Shown: positions 1 through 6,455 of the stretch, in pieces
Layout: the number at the start of each line of letters is the position of its first letter
How positions within the stretch are numbered: position 1 is the first letter of the stretch
From: JBECKS01 sp040235395
GTDB taxonomy: Bacteria > Pseudomonadota > Gammaproteobacteria > Pseudomonadales > JBECKS01
Direction: 5' to 3'
Assembly: GCA_040235395.1 (NCBI GenBank)
Contig: JBECKS010000212.1
Coordinates: forward strand, 1 to 8,732
Length of the DNA: 8,732 nucleotides
The notes under the pieces: model-generated
The model's database searches: none
Seen by the model: only the letters and a program-made list of their open reading frames with translations
Told to the model about the DNA's origin: nothing
Program-made: the position numbers and the translations under genes

Positions 1-759
1 CGCACGGATTTTCCTATTAAGGATTCTTTCTTTGGCAGATTGAAATACCAGCACCCAAGCATAAGAAAAATTTTATGTGTGTCTGAAAAGATTTCAGAGA
101 TTGTAAAATCAGGCATGAATAGACCAGAGATTGTAGAAACGGTTTATAGCGGTATTGATCTGGAAAGATTTAATGTGCCGGCCGATGAAAGTTTTCGTGA
201 GCGTAATGCTTTGGCAGTAGACGATATTCTGGTGGGTAATACCTCGGCCATTGCTGACCAGAAGGATTATTTTACTTTCCTGAAAGTTGCCAAAGAAGTT
301 ACGGAAAAAAACGAGCGTATTAAATTCCTGATTATTGGCGACGGCCCAATGAAAGAAGAGATTAAAGCGTTCAGTGACGAACTTGGGTTAAAAGGCAAAG
401 TTATCTTTACGGGTTTTATTAACAATATTCCTAATGTGCTACCGCAACTGGATTTGTTTTTTATGCCAAGCAAGGAAGAGGGCTTGGGAACTTCACTTCT
501 GGATGCCATGATTTGTAAGGTGCCCATTGTTTCTACAAGAGCAGGTGGTATTCCTGAAATTGTGATTGATGGCGAAACGGGATTTTGTGGTGAAGTGGGC
601 AATGTAGACATGCTTGCGGACATGATTCTGAAACTGCTTGCTGATCAGTCAACGCAGGAAAAGTTTGTAACGAATGCCTATAACATGGTGCTTAACAAAT
701 TCGATTACCGTACGACTGCGGAAAAGACCTTGAAAGCCTATAAAGAAGTATTGGTTTAA
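1..759 (+). CDS. GT4-family glycosyltransferase, 5'-truncated by window edge
   Basis: This is the C-terminal part (252 residues visible) of a GT-B fold glycosyltransferase of family GT4, which transfers a sugar from a nucleotide-sugar donor, usually to a cell-surface glycan or lipid. The frame is open from base 1, so the TTG at 40 is probably not the true start; full-length relatives have about 350-380 residues, so most of the N-terminal acceptor domain is missing. Visible marks are YSGIDLERF at the domain linker, GDGP at residues 113-116, and the donor-site block EEGLGTSLLDAM followed by GGIPEIVIDGETGF. The usual EX7E pair is E160 and D168, so the second Glu is replaced by Asp, which I recall from some GT4 subgroups. 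The gene converges on yciK with a 34-bp gap. The acceptor and donor cannot be told from the sequence. Family confidence is high; pathway is unknown. Confidence 0.9.
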   Translation, partial: RTDFPIKDSFFGRLKYQHPSIRKILCVSEKISEIVKSGMNRPEIVETVYSGIDLERFNVPADESFRERNALAVDDILVGNTSAIADQKDYFTFLKVAKEVTEKNERIKFLIIGDGPMKEEIKAFSDELGLKGKVIFTGFINNIPNVLPQLDLFFMPSKEEGLGTSLLDAMICKVPIVSTRAGGIPEIVIDGETGFCGEVGNVDMLADMILKLLADQSTQEKFVTNAYNMVLNKFDYRTTAEKTLKAYKEVLV

Positions 760-793
760 AATTTCTTTTTATCAGGAATTACTTTCTTACGTG

Positions 794-1570
794 CTATTTT
801 CTAACGTTGATAGCTTGCCCGTGTTCCTTGCTGTCATCACCCATTAAATATAAATAAGCTTGCATGATGTCTTCGGGTGCTGGCAGGGTTTCGGGTAATT
901 CACCAGGGAAAGCAGCTTTGCGCATGGCTGTGCGTGTACCACCTGGGTTTAAGGAATTCACGCGAATATTACTGGTGTTTTCCAGTTCTTCAGCAAGGCA
1001 CTGCATTAGGCCTTCAATGGCAAATTTCGACACGCTGTAAGCGCCCCAATAGGCTCTGCCTTTCCTGCCAACGGAAGATGAAGTAAAAATCATGGACGCT
1101 GCCTTGGACTTTTTCAGTAAAGGCAAGCAGGCTTTTGAAAGCATAAAAACACTGTTCACATTTATCTGCATCACCTGATCCCAAACACCTTTGGGGTAAT
1201 TTTCAATCTCACATAAATCGCCAAGCATACTGACATTATGCAAAAGCCCATCAAGCATACCAAATTCTTCTTCAATGCCTGCTACCAGCGCTTCATAGTT
1301 TTCTTCAGTAGCATATAAAAAATCCAACTGGCACAAGAGTACACTCGGTACCTCGGGGTTATGTTTTTTCAAGGCTTCAATGTCATCGTAAAGTGTTTCA
1401 AGGTTTTCCCTGGTTTTACTTAAGGCAATTACCTGTGCACCATGCTTGGCATAAGTCAGTGCGGCTGCTCTACCGATGCCAGAACCTGCGCCAGTGATGA
1501 GAATGTTTTTATTTTTGAGTAAATCAGAAGGTGCCTGATAATCGCCAAAAGTGAATTTAATATTTTTCAT
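794..1570 (-). CDS. yciK: YciK-type short-chain dehydrogenase/reductase
   Basis: This is a 258-residue classical short-chain dehydrogenase (Rossmann fold, NAD(P)H-dependent, cytoplasmic) that best fits the YciK family; E. coli YciK has about 252 residues and its physiological substrate is not settled. The cofactor motif TGAGSGIG is at residues 26-33, the structural Asn is N137, and the catalytic set is S165, Y178 and K182 (YSVSK). The NNAG-like motif reads HNVS at 111-114, a small deviation. The C-terminal YLYLMGDDS stretch is typical of YciK. The ATG directly follows the mupP stop codon (TAAATG, no gap) and has no clear Shine-Dalgarno sequence, which suggests translation by reinitiation as the last gene of the operon. 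The position after mupP matches the arrangement I recall from Pseudomonas (PA3172-PA3173), which supports the name. Confidence 0.87.
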   Translation of the reverse strand: MKNIKFTFGDYQAPSDLLKNKNILITGAGSGIGRAAALTYAKHGAQVIALSKTRENLETLYDDIEALKKHNPEVPSVLLCQLDFLYATEENYEALVAGIEEEFGMLDGLLHNVSMLGDLCEIENYPKGVWDQVMQINVNSVFMLSKACLPLLKKSKAASMIFTSSSVGRKGRAYWGAYSVSKFAIEGLMQCLAEELENTSNIRVNSLNPGGTRTAMRKAAFPGELPETLPAPEDIMQAYLYLMGDDSKEHGQAINVRK

Positions 1571-2224
1571 TTATTTAATGCAGTCGAGAGGGTGGTTGAT
1601 ATAAAAATCTGCTTGCCAGTTTTGCGGATCATCATTGGGTTCAATGTAACCATATAAGGCAGCAACAGTTTGCATACCTGCGGCTCTTCCTGAAGCGATG
1701 TCGCGATCATGGTCGCCAAAGTAAATACATTTTTCTGGGTCGACATTTAAACGAAAGCAAGCAAGTAAATTGGGTTCTGGGTGTGGTTTGGTGTGTTCCA
1801 CATCATCAGGGCATACCACAACAGCACAGCGTTCGTTGATATTTAGTTTTTCGAGTAAGGGAAAAGTAAAACGTGTTGGTTTGTTGGTGACAATACCCCA
1901 AGGGATGCCGATGCCCTCTATGTGTTGCAGTAATTCATCCATGCCATCAAACAAGGCGCTGCCTTCGTCGATGTGGGCTTCATAAATATCTAACAATTCC
2001 TGACGCAAAAGCTCGAAGCCTTTATCGGCTTCATTTAAACCAAAACCTAAGGTAATCAGTGCACGAGCACCGTGAGAAACCTGTGTGCGAATGCGTTCAA
2101 AGGGAAGGGCATCTTTACCGTGCTTTTGTAAAAGCATGTTAAGCACTTTTGCAAAGGTAGGTGCGCTATCAATGAGTGTGCCATCCAGATCAAACAGAAC
2201 GGCTTGGGTATCGGAATCAATCAT
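1571..2224 (-). CDS. mupP: HAD-family phosphatase, MupP type (MurNAc-6-phosphate phosphatase)
   Basis: This is a 217-residue HAD-superfamily phosphatase with a helical cap after motif I, related to phosphoglycolate phosphatase Gph. All four HAD motifs are intact: motif I FDLDGT with D12 and D14, motif II T113 (VTNKP), motif III K146 (TKPHP) and motif IV GDHDRD with D171 and D175. MupP of Pseudomonas removes the 6-phosphate from N-acetylmuramic acid 6-phosphate in the peptidoglycan recycling route that feeds UDP-MurNAc synthesis and bypasses fosfomycin-sensitive MurA. The choice of MupP over Gph rests mainly on context, between ubiG and yciK, as in Pseudomonas; the residues alone do not separate the two. 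The start overlaps the end of ubiG by 8 bp, so translation is probably coupled. The AmgK, MurU and AnmK partners are not in this window. Confidence 0.8.
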   Translation of the reverse strand: MIDSDTQAVLFDLDGTLIDSAPTFAKVLNMLLQKHGKDALPFERIRTQVSHGARALITLGFGLNEADKGFELLRQELLDIYEAHIDEGSALFDGMDELLQHIEGIGIPWGIVTNKPTRFTFPLLEKLNINERCAVVVCPDDVEHTKPHPEPNLLACFRLNVDPEKCIYFGDHDRDIASGRAAGMQTVAALYGYIEPNDDPQNWQADFYINHPLDCIK

Positions 2225-2930
2225 TCTGTTCTGGTCGTTGGCAATACATCAGATAGTTTACGTCAACATTCTTACCCAATTTGTAAGTGTCGGTGATGGG
2301 GTTAAAGGTCATGCCCTTAAGTTCTTTTACCATTAAACCTGCGTCACGCGCTGCCTTGCTGAGTTCAGATGGTTTAATCAGTTTGTTGTAATCATGGGTG
2401 CCGCGTGGCAGAAGATTCAAAATATATTCCGCACCAATAATCGCTAGGGCATAAGCTTTTGGATTTCGGTTAATGGTTGAGAAGAAAACATAACCACCGG
2501 GTTTAACCAAATCATGACAGGCTTTAACGACAGAAGCAGGGTCGGGCACATGTTCCAGCATTTCCAGACAGCAAACTACGTCGTAAGTTTGCGCGCGCTC
2601 TTTTGCTAAATCTTCTGCAGTGCTGTGCAGGTATTCAATATTGAGTTCACTGTTACTGGCGTGAAGGCGTGCAACACCGAGAGGTGCTTCACCCATGTCG
2701 ATACCGGTGACGAATGCGCCTTTTTCTGCCATGGCTTCACTGAGGATGCCACCACCACAACCGACATCGATGACTTTTTTTCCTGACACCTGTGCGTGTT
2801 CATCAATATAGTTGGCACGCAAGGGATTGATGTCGTGCAGTGGTTTGAACTCGCTGCTTTTGTCCCACCATTTTTCAGCAATGCTTTCAAATTTAGCGAG
2901 TTCGTTTCTGTCGAAGTTTGAATTTTCCAT
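2217..2930 (-). CDS. ubiG: UbiG, ubiquinone biosynthesis O-methyltransferase
   Basis: This is a 237-residue class I SAM-dependent methyltransferase that carries out both O-methylation steps of ubiquinone synthesis, on the 2-polyprenyl-6-hydroxyphenol intermediate and on 3-demethylubiquinol, at the inner face of the cytoplasmic membrane. The N-terminal FESIAEKWWD (14-23) and LHDINPLRANYI are UbiG hallmarks. SAM motif I is VIDVGCGGG at 53-61, with the acidic ribose-binding residue D78 in GIDM. The AEYILNLLPRGTHDYNKLIKP segment region lies where E. coli UbiG has its membrane-contacting part. Length is close to the family norm (about 240). The ATG lies 5 bp after the upstream deaminase stop and has no obvious Shine-Dalgarno sequence, so coupling to the preceding gene is likely. 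The reaction releases S-adenosylhomocysteine, a possible substrate of the preceding gene product. Confidence 0.96.
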   Translation of the reverse strand: MENSNFDRNELAKFESIAEKWWDKSSEFKPLHDINPLRANYIDEHAQVSGKKVIDVGCGGGILSEAMAEKGAFVTGIDMGEAPLGVARLHASNSELNIEYLHSTAEDLAKERAQTYDVVCCLEMLEHVPDPASVVKACHDLVKPGGYVFFSTINRNPKAYALAIIGAEYILNLLPRGTHDYNKLIKPSELSKAARDAGLMVKELKGMTFNPITDTYKLGKNVDVNYLMYCQRPEQND

Positions 2931-2935
2931 AAAAT

Positions 2936-4264
2936 TTAATGCTGTGTAATTTTCTCTTGCCAGTACTGTACCTTTTTTAGTACTTCCTGTTCATCAATCA
3001 AGGTCAGTTGTTTGTTATCCATCAGGCAATGACCCTTAACCCAGACATTGCTGACTTGTGATTTGCTGGCGCTGTAAATGATTTGCGAAAGAGGATTATA
3101 AACTGGCTTGCAATTCAATTCAGATAAATCGATGGAAATCATGTCTGCTGACTTACCAACTTCCAGCGAGCCGCAGAGGGAATCAATTCCTAGCAATCTT
3201 GCACCGTTGATGGTTGCCATACGAATGAGGGTTTTGGCATTCAATGCTGCAGCATTGCCTGTAGTGATTTTTGCGAGCAAAGCTGCTGATTTCATTTCGC
3301 CGATTAAATCCAGATCGTTGTTGCTGGCACAACCATCGGTGCCGAGAGCCACATTAATACCGTTTTTTAACAGTGTATCCACAGGGCAGATGCCACTTGC
3401 CAGTTTCATGTTGGATTCCGGGCAATGCACTACGTGAACGCTGTAGGTATTAATCAGTTCGATTTCCTTTTCACTTAGTTGAGTCATATGAACTGCTTGC
3501 AAACGGGGTGAAAGAAAACCGAGTTCTGCAAAATGCTCAATGGCAGATTTGCCACCATTGGCTTTTTGATAATCGTGCACTTCCTGCTGGTTTTCATGAA
3601 GATGAATATGAATATTACTGTCGAGTTCTTCTGCCAGTGTGTGAATGCGTTCAAAGGTTTGCGCGCTCACGGTATAAGGTGCATGGGGGCCAAAGGCAGT
3701 TGAAATCAAGGAGTGATGTTTGTATTGGTCATGCAGTGCCAGACCTTTATCAATATATTCATCAGCGGAATTTGCCCATACCGTTGGGAATTCAAGAATG
3801 GGAAAACTCAACACTGCGCGCATTCTGCAAGCGTCAGCAAGCTCAGCAACCGCGTTCGGGAAAAAATACATATCATTAAAGGTAGTGGTGCCCGACTTAA
3901 TCATTTCTGCACAGGCAAGCAGGCTGCCATCGCGAACAAAACCTTCACTTACCCACTTTCCTTCAGCAGGCCATATGCTGTCGTTTAACCAGCTTTGCAG
4001 GGACTGATCTTCTGCATAACCACGAAAGAGGCTCATGGCGGCATGGTTATGGGTATTGATAAAGCCGGGGAGCAGGGCGTGTTCTTCAAGTTGAAGATGT
4101 TTCCCTTGATATTTATTTAAGGCTTCTTCTTTGGGAAGGATATCGAGAATCTTTCCCCCTTTAATAATCAGGGAATGATTTTCCAGAATGTGAAAGTCTT
4201 GATTTACCGTGATGATCCATGAGGGTGAAACAATCTGTTCCACCTCGGTGAGAGAGGTATTCAT
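2936..4264 (-). CDS. mtaD: 5-methylthioadenosine/S-adenosylhomocysteine deaminase (TRZ/ATZ amidohydrolase family)
   Basis: This is a 442-residue metal-dependent amidohydrolase of the COG0402 group (cytoplasmic, one divalent metal). Enzymes of this type deaminate 5'-methylthioadenosine and/or S-adenosylhomocysteine to the inosine forms; P. aeruginosa PA3170, which I recall as sitting next to ubiG, is a methylthioadenosine deaminase. Metal-site residues are visible: H72 and H74 (NTHNHAAMSLFRG), H221 with E224 (HIHLHEN), H259 (AVHMTQL) and D310 (GTDGCASNND). GPHAPYT at 192-198 and HCPESNMKLASG at 280-291 are also typical. It is complete, with an ATG start 18 bp after the stop of the upstream acidic-protein gene and a weak ribosome binding site. 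Family is certain; the substrate is inferred from the ubiG-mupP-yciK context, and a related purine or guanine deaminase cannot be excluded. Confidence 0.85.
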   Translation of the reverse strand: MNTSLTEVEQIVSPSWIITVNQDFHILENHSLIIKGGKILDILPKEEALNKYQGKHLQLEEHALLPGFINTHNHAAMSLFRGYAEDQSLQSWLNDSIWPAEGKWVSEGFVRDGSLLACAEMIKSGTTTFNDMYFFPNAVAELADACRMRAVLSFPILEFPTVWANSADEYIDKGLALHDQYKHHSLISTAFGPHAPYTVSAQTFERIHTLAEELDSNIHIHLHENQQEVHDYQKANGGKSAIEHFAELGFLSPRLQAVHMTQLSEKEIELINTYSVHVVHCPESNMKLASGICPVDTLLKNGINVALGTDGCASNNDLDLIGEMKSAALLAKITTGNAAALNAKTLIRMATINGARLLGIDSLCGSLEVGKSADMISIDLSELNCKPVYNPLSQIIYSASKSQVSNVWVKGHCLMDNKQLTLIDEQEVLKKVQYWQEKITQH

Positions 4265-4282
4265 GTTGACATTATTCTTGGC

Positions 4283-5023
4283 TTAGTAGCCCCACTTACC
4301 GAATTCCCCTTCCTGTGGCGCTTCTTCAACGTTGAGGTCTTTGGTTTCTACTTCTTCAACTACTTCATCACTTTCCTGTGAATCGGTTGCTTGTGTTTCC
4401 TCAGTAACTTCTTCTGTGACTTGTTCGGTTTCCATGTTTGTTTCAGCAGGCATGCTTTCTTCAACCACGGCCTCCTCAACAACAGCTTCTTCAATAACTT
4501 CTTCTTCCATGGTGCTGTCTTCTGGCATTGCTTCTTCGTTCATTTCTTCTGCTTCGGCTGCTTCTTCTACCATTTCAGCTGCTGGCTCAACGACTTCTTC
4601 ATCACTTTTGTCTTTCTTTTTCTTTTTCTTCTTCTTTTTATCTTTAGATGAATCTGTGATTTCTTCAATTTCTGGTAGTTCATCTACAGTTTCGATGGTT
4701 TGCATTGGGCTTGGCGTTGCAGCAGGCTTGTGAACCACTTTAGGCTCTGGGTTGAGCGCTGGCCCCCTTAGCTTTTTATGTAGAAAACTATGAATAACGT
4801 ACTGACCTTCAAAAACCACTGTGTAGGTATCGTAATCCCAGCGTGTGATAGGTGGTTTGCCGACGGTGGCACCAACGGATTTGGGCTCACCAAATTGTTG
4901 TCTGACTTGATCTTGAGAAAGGCCTTTTGAAGGAATCTGGTCATCGGCATAAAGATGGCTGCCAATCAGAATGCCAAGAGCAATAAGAAGGAATTTGCTG
5001 GAGATGCGCTGCAGAAGGTTCAT
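4283..5023 (-). CDS. Secreted acidic protein with BamE/SmpA-like segment, polylysine run and Glu-rich tail; function unknown
   Basis: I do not recognise a named gene here. The protein has 246 residues if it starts at the ATG at 5023, preferred over an upstream in-frame ATG at 5074 because AAGGA lies at a good distance before it and translation then opens with a normal signal peptide. That signal has basic R6 and K10, a hydrophobic core at about 11-21 and a likely signal peptidase I site after LYA (26/27); there is no lipobox Cys. Residues 35-82 (LSQDQVRQQFGEP, then PPITRWDY and YVIHSF) resemble the small BamE/SmpA-OmlA fold, a tentative match. Next come a Pro/Lys linker, nine consecutive lysines (129-137) and about 100 residues rich in Glu with EEAVV repeats, ending in GKWGY. 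It is probably periplasmic or envelope-associated and is the first gene of the mtaD-ubiG-mupP-yciK operon, divergent from lol. Confidence 0.8.
   Translation of the reverse strand: MNLLQRISSKFLLIALGILIGSHLYADDQIPSKGLSQDQVRQQFGEPKSVGATVGKPPITRWDYDTYTVVFEGQYVIHSFLHKKLRGPALNPEPKVVHKPAATPSPMQTIETVDELPEIEEITDSSKDKKKKKKKKKDKSDEEVVEPAAEMVEEAAEAEEMNEEAMPEDSTMEEEVIEEAVVEEAVVEESMPAETNMETEQVTEEVTEETQATDSQESDEVVEEVETKDLNVEEAPQEGEFGKWGY
4455..4503 (-). repeat. Tandem EVIEE/AVVEE/AVVEE pentapeptide repeat
   Basis: Three imperfect five-residue units (EVIEE, AVVEE, AVVEE) follow one another within the Glu-rich tail. The DNA is GAA/GAG- and GTT-rich, and the copies differ at third codon positions, so the repeat is not a recent exact duplication. 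Similar but looser Glu-Val units flank it on both sides. Confidence 0.6.
4611..4639 (-). repeat. 29-nt homopurine tract encoding the polylysine run
   Basis: The plus strand is pyrimidine-only for 29 bases, and the minus (coding) strand is a mix of AAA and AAG codons that encodes most of a Lys9 run at residues 129-137 of the acidic protein. A run of this kind can slow ribosomes and can change length by replication slippage. The codons alternate AAA and AAG, so the run is not a pure homopolymer. Confidence 0.75.
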
Positions 5024-5153
5024 TTGCCTTTTCCTTATAGTTATTAAGGGCTTAAGTAGCACTAAGGGTATCATTCACTCATTTTTTTAGCTAGATTTAG
5101 CGGAGCATTTGAGCCCCTTATTCACCGACTTCTTCCATTAAACGGACCTGATT
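5024..5153. promoter_or_regulatory. Divergent promoter region between the acidic-protein operon and the lol operon
   Basis: This 130-bp stretch has no gene and must carry the start signals for both divergent operons unless promoters lie inside the genes. I could not find a convincing sigma-70 -35/-10 pair on either strand; TATCAT at 5069-5074 on the plus strand is a possible -10, but without a good -35 at 17 bp. The hexamer TAAGGG occurs at 5045-5050 and 5063-5068 (direct, 18 bp apart) and in inverted form at 5115-5120. The region is inferred to be regulatory from the gene arrangement; promoter positions are not assigned. Confidence 0.5.
5026..5036 (-). promoter_or_regulatory. Shine-Dalgarno region deciding the start of the acidic-protein gene
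   Basis: On the minus strand AAGGA lies 8 bases before the ATG at 5023, which supports this start over the upstream in-frame ATG at 5074. The same TAAGG bases could pair with CCTTA just upstream (5-bp stem, 7-base loop, 5033-5049), so the site may be partly masked in the mRNA. The stem is short and weak. Confidence 0.5.
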
Positions 5154-6455
5154 TTGAGAGATTCTGCTGTATTCAGTCTTGCCCTGCGTTACCTTTCCTT
5201 TATGGAGCAGGGTGTAGATGGTCGCTATCGCTTGCAGTCGCTCAGTTCTAATAAATCCCTCAGTTCCATGATTGGGCTAGCGCTTGCGGCAGCTGTGTTG
5301 CTGATTGTGCTATCCATTGTTAATGGTTTTGAGCGCGAAATGCGTCTGAAGATTCTTTCCATGGTGCCCCATGCGGTGATTCACCGGAATCAGGGTATTG
5401 AGGATTGGCAGGCGACAGCCAATTTCCTCATGTCTGATCAATACGATAAAAGTCTGGTTCGACCGATTGCTGTTGCTCCTCTGGTTTCCTTTCAGGCCTT
5501 GCTGGTTAAGGAAGACCATCTTTCCAGTGCTGAAATCAAGGGTGTAATTCCATTGGAAGAAGAAAAGGTTTCCATTATTAATCAGCTGGTGACACGTGGA
5601 AGTTTTGAAGCCTTGGCAGAACAGTCCTATTCTTTGGTGCTTGGTTCTGAGCTTGCGGGGAAGCTTGATCTGGATGTGGGCGATAAAGTGAAACTGATGT
5701 TGCCCGAAGCGCAGATTTCATTGCTCGGTATGCTGCCACGTTATCGACAGTTTACGGTGGTGGGCATTATAGAAGTGGGCTCAGAACTTGATGGGCAACT
5801 GGTTTATATTCCGCTTGAGTCAGCATTGAAGTTACTCAGGCAAAAAGAAGTGCAATCACTTCGCGTGAAAATGGATGATGTTTTTAATGCCAGTTGGGAT
5901 GCCTGGGAACTGGTTGCTGTGCTTAATGGAATCGATTCTTCTAAAGATAGGGAACAGAGTTGGGTAGCGATGGACTGGACCCAAACACAAGGCACGCTTT
6001 ATGAAATCATTATCATGACAAAATCCATGTTGGGTTTGCTGGTACTGCTTATCGTTATTGTTGCCTGTTTTAACCTGAGTTCAGGTTTGATTATGGTGGT
6101 GCAGGATAAGCGTGCAGATATTGCGATTCTTTTAAGTCAGGGTTTGCAACCCAGACAACTTGTTAAGGTATTTTTATTACAGGCTTTTATTATTTCCTTA
6201 ACAGGCTTGTTTGTTGGTTTTTGTGTTGCTGCACTGGTGTTGCAATACATTGGTGATTGGGTAAGCAATCTTGAACAAGTATTGCAAGTGGATTTAACCA
6301 GCGCTTACCCAGTTCATTATTTACCTTCAGAAATTCTGTTTCAGGATGTGTTGTTAATTAGCGTTGCAGTGCTCTTGTTAAGTTTTATCGCCAGTGTTTA
6401 TCCCGCCATGATGGCTTCGCGTGTAAATCCTGCAGAGGAGCTTAAGAATGAATGA
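5154..6455 (+). CDS. lolC: Lipoprotein-releasing ABC transporter permease, LolC/LolE family (LolC-like)
   Basis: This is a 433-residue inner-membrane permease of the LolCDE machine, which extracts mature lipoproteins from the inner membrane and passes them to the periplasmic chaperone LolA. It has the MacB-like layout: an N-terminal LALRYL amphipathic part, TM1 at about 38-58 ending in VNGFEREM, a large periplasmic domain, then TM2 (about 290-313), TM3 (about 336-365) and TM4 (about 393-420) ending in YPAMMASRVNPAEEL. Residues 184-200 (P-x-A, G192, P195, R198, F200) match my recollection of the LolC Hook that grips LolA, so I prefer LolC; the paralogue assignment is inference. The start is TTG at 5154 with a weak CGGA ribosome site; the next ATG (5202) would delete the LRYL motif. 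Between LRYL and NGF there are 8 residues more than in its neighbour. Confidence 0.85.
   Translation: MRDSAVFSLALRYLSFMEQGVDGRYRLQSLSSNKSLSSMIGLALAAAVLLIVLSIVNGFEREMRLKILSMVPHAVIHRNQGIEDWQATANFLMSDQYDKSLVRPIAVAPLVSFQALLVKEDHLSSAEIKGVIPLEEEKVSIINQLVTRGSFEALAEQSYSLVLGSELAGKLDLDVGDKVKLMLPEAQISLLGMLPRYRQFTVVGIIEVGSELDGQLVYIPLESALKLLRQKEVQSLRVKMDDVFNASWDAWELVAVLNGIDSSKDREQSWVAMDWTQTQGTLYEIIIMTKSMLGLLVLLIVIVACFNLSSGLIMVVQDKRADIAILLSQGLQPRQLVKVFLLQAFIISLTGLFVGFCVAALVLQYIGDWVSNLEQVLQVDLTSAYPVHYLPSEILFQDVLLISVAVLLLSFIASVYPAMMASRVNPAEELKNE
6434..6440 (+). promoter_or_regulatory. Strong Shine-Dalgarno site for the second permease inside lolC
   Basis: AGAGGAG lies 7 bases before the ATG at 6448 and inside the last codons of the upstream permease. 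It fixes the start of the second permease and explains its efficient translation despite the 8-bp gene overlap. It is far stronger than the ribosome site of the upstream TTG start. Confidence 0.8.

Noticed and set aside
760..793. Possible bidirectional terminator between the glycosyltransferase gene and yciK
   Set aside because: There is a short T-run and an imperfect AATTTC/GAATT pairing, but no GC-rich stem, so it cannot be supported.
877..1086. Small plus-strand open frame inside yciK, and similar frames inside the other genes
   Set aside because: They lie fully opposite well-supported genes, match no family I know and have no ribosome sites; they are antisense shadows.
4263..4274. Three-codon upstream frame (ATG TCA ACA TGA) overlapping the mtaD start
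   Set aside because: It is too short to judge and has no ribosome site of its own; a chance ATG in the spacer is the simpler reading.
4611..4642. Possible A AAA AAG programmed frameshift site in the polylysine run
   Set aside because: In the coding frame each AAA-AAG pair is preceded by T or G, not A, so the classic slippery heptamer is absent.
4332..4733. A 133-residue Ser-rich plus-strand open frame opposite the acidic-protein gene
   Set aside because: It is the complement of GAA/GAG-rich codons, which read as Ser and Phe runs on the other strand. It has no ribosome site and the minus-strand gene has a signal peptide and operon context.
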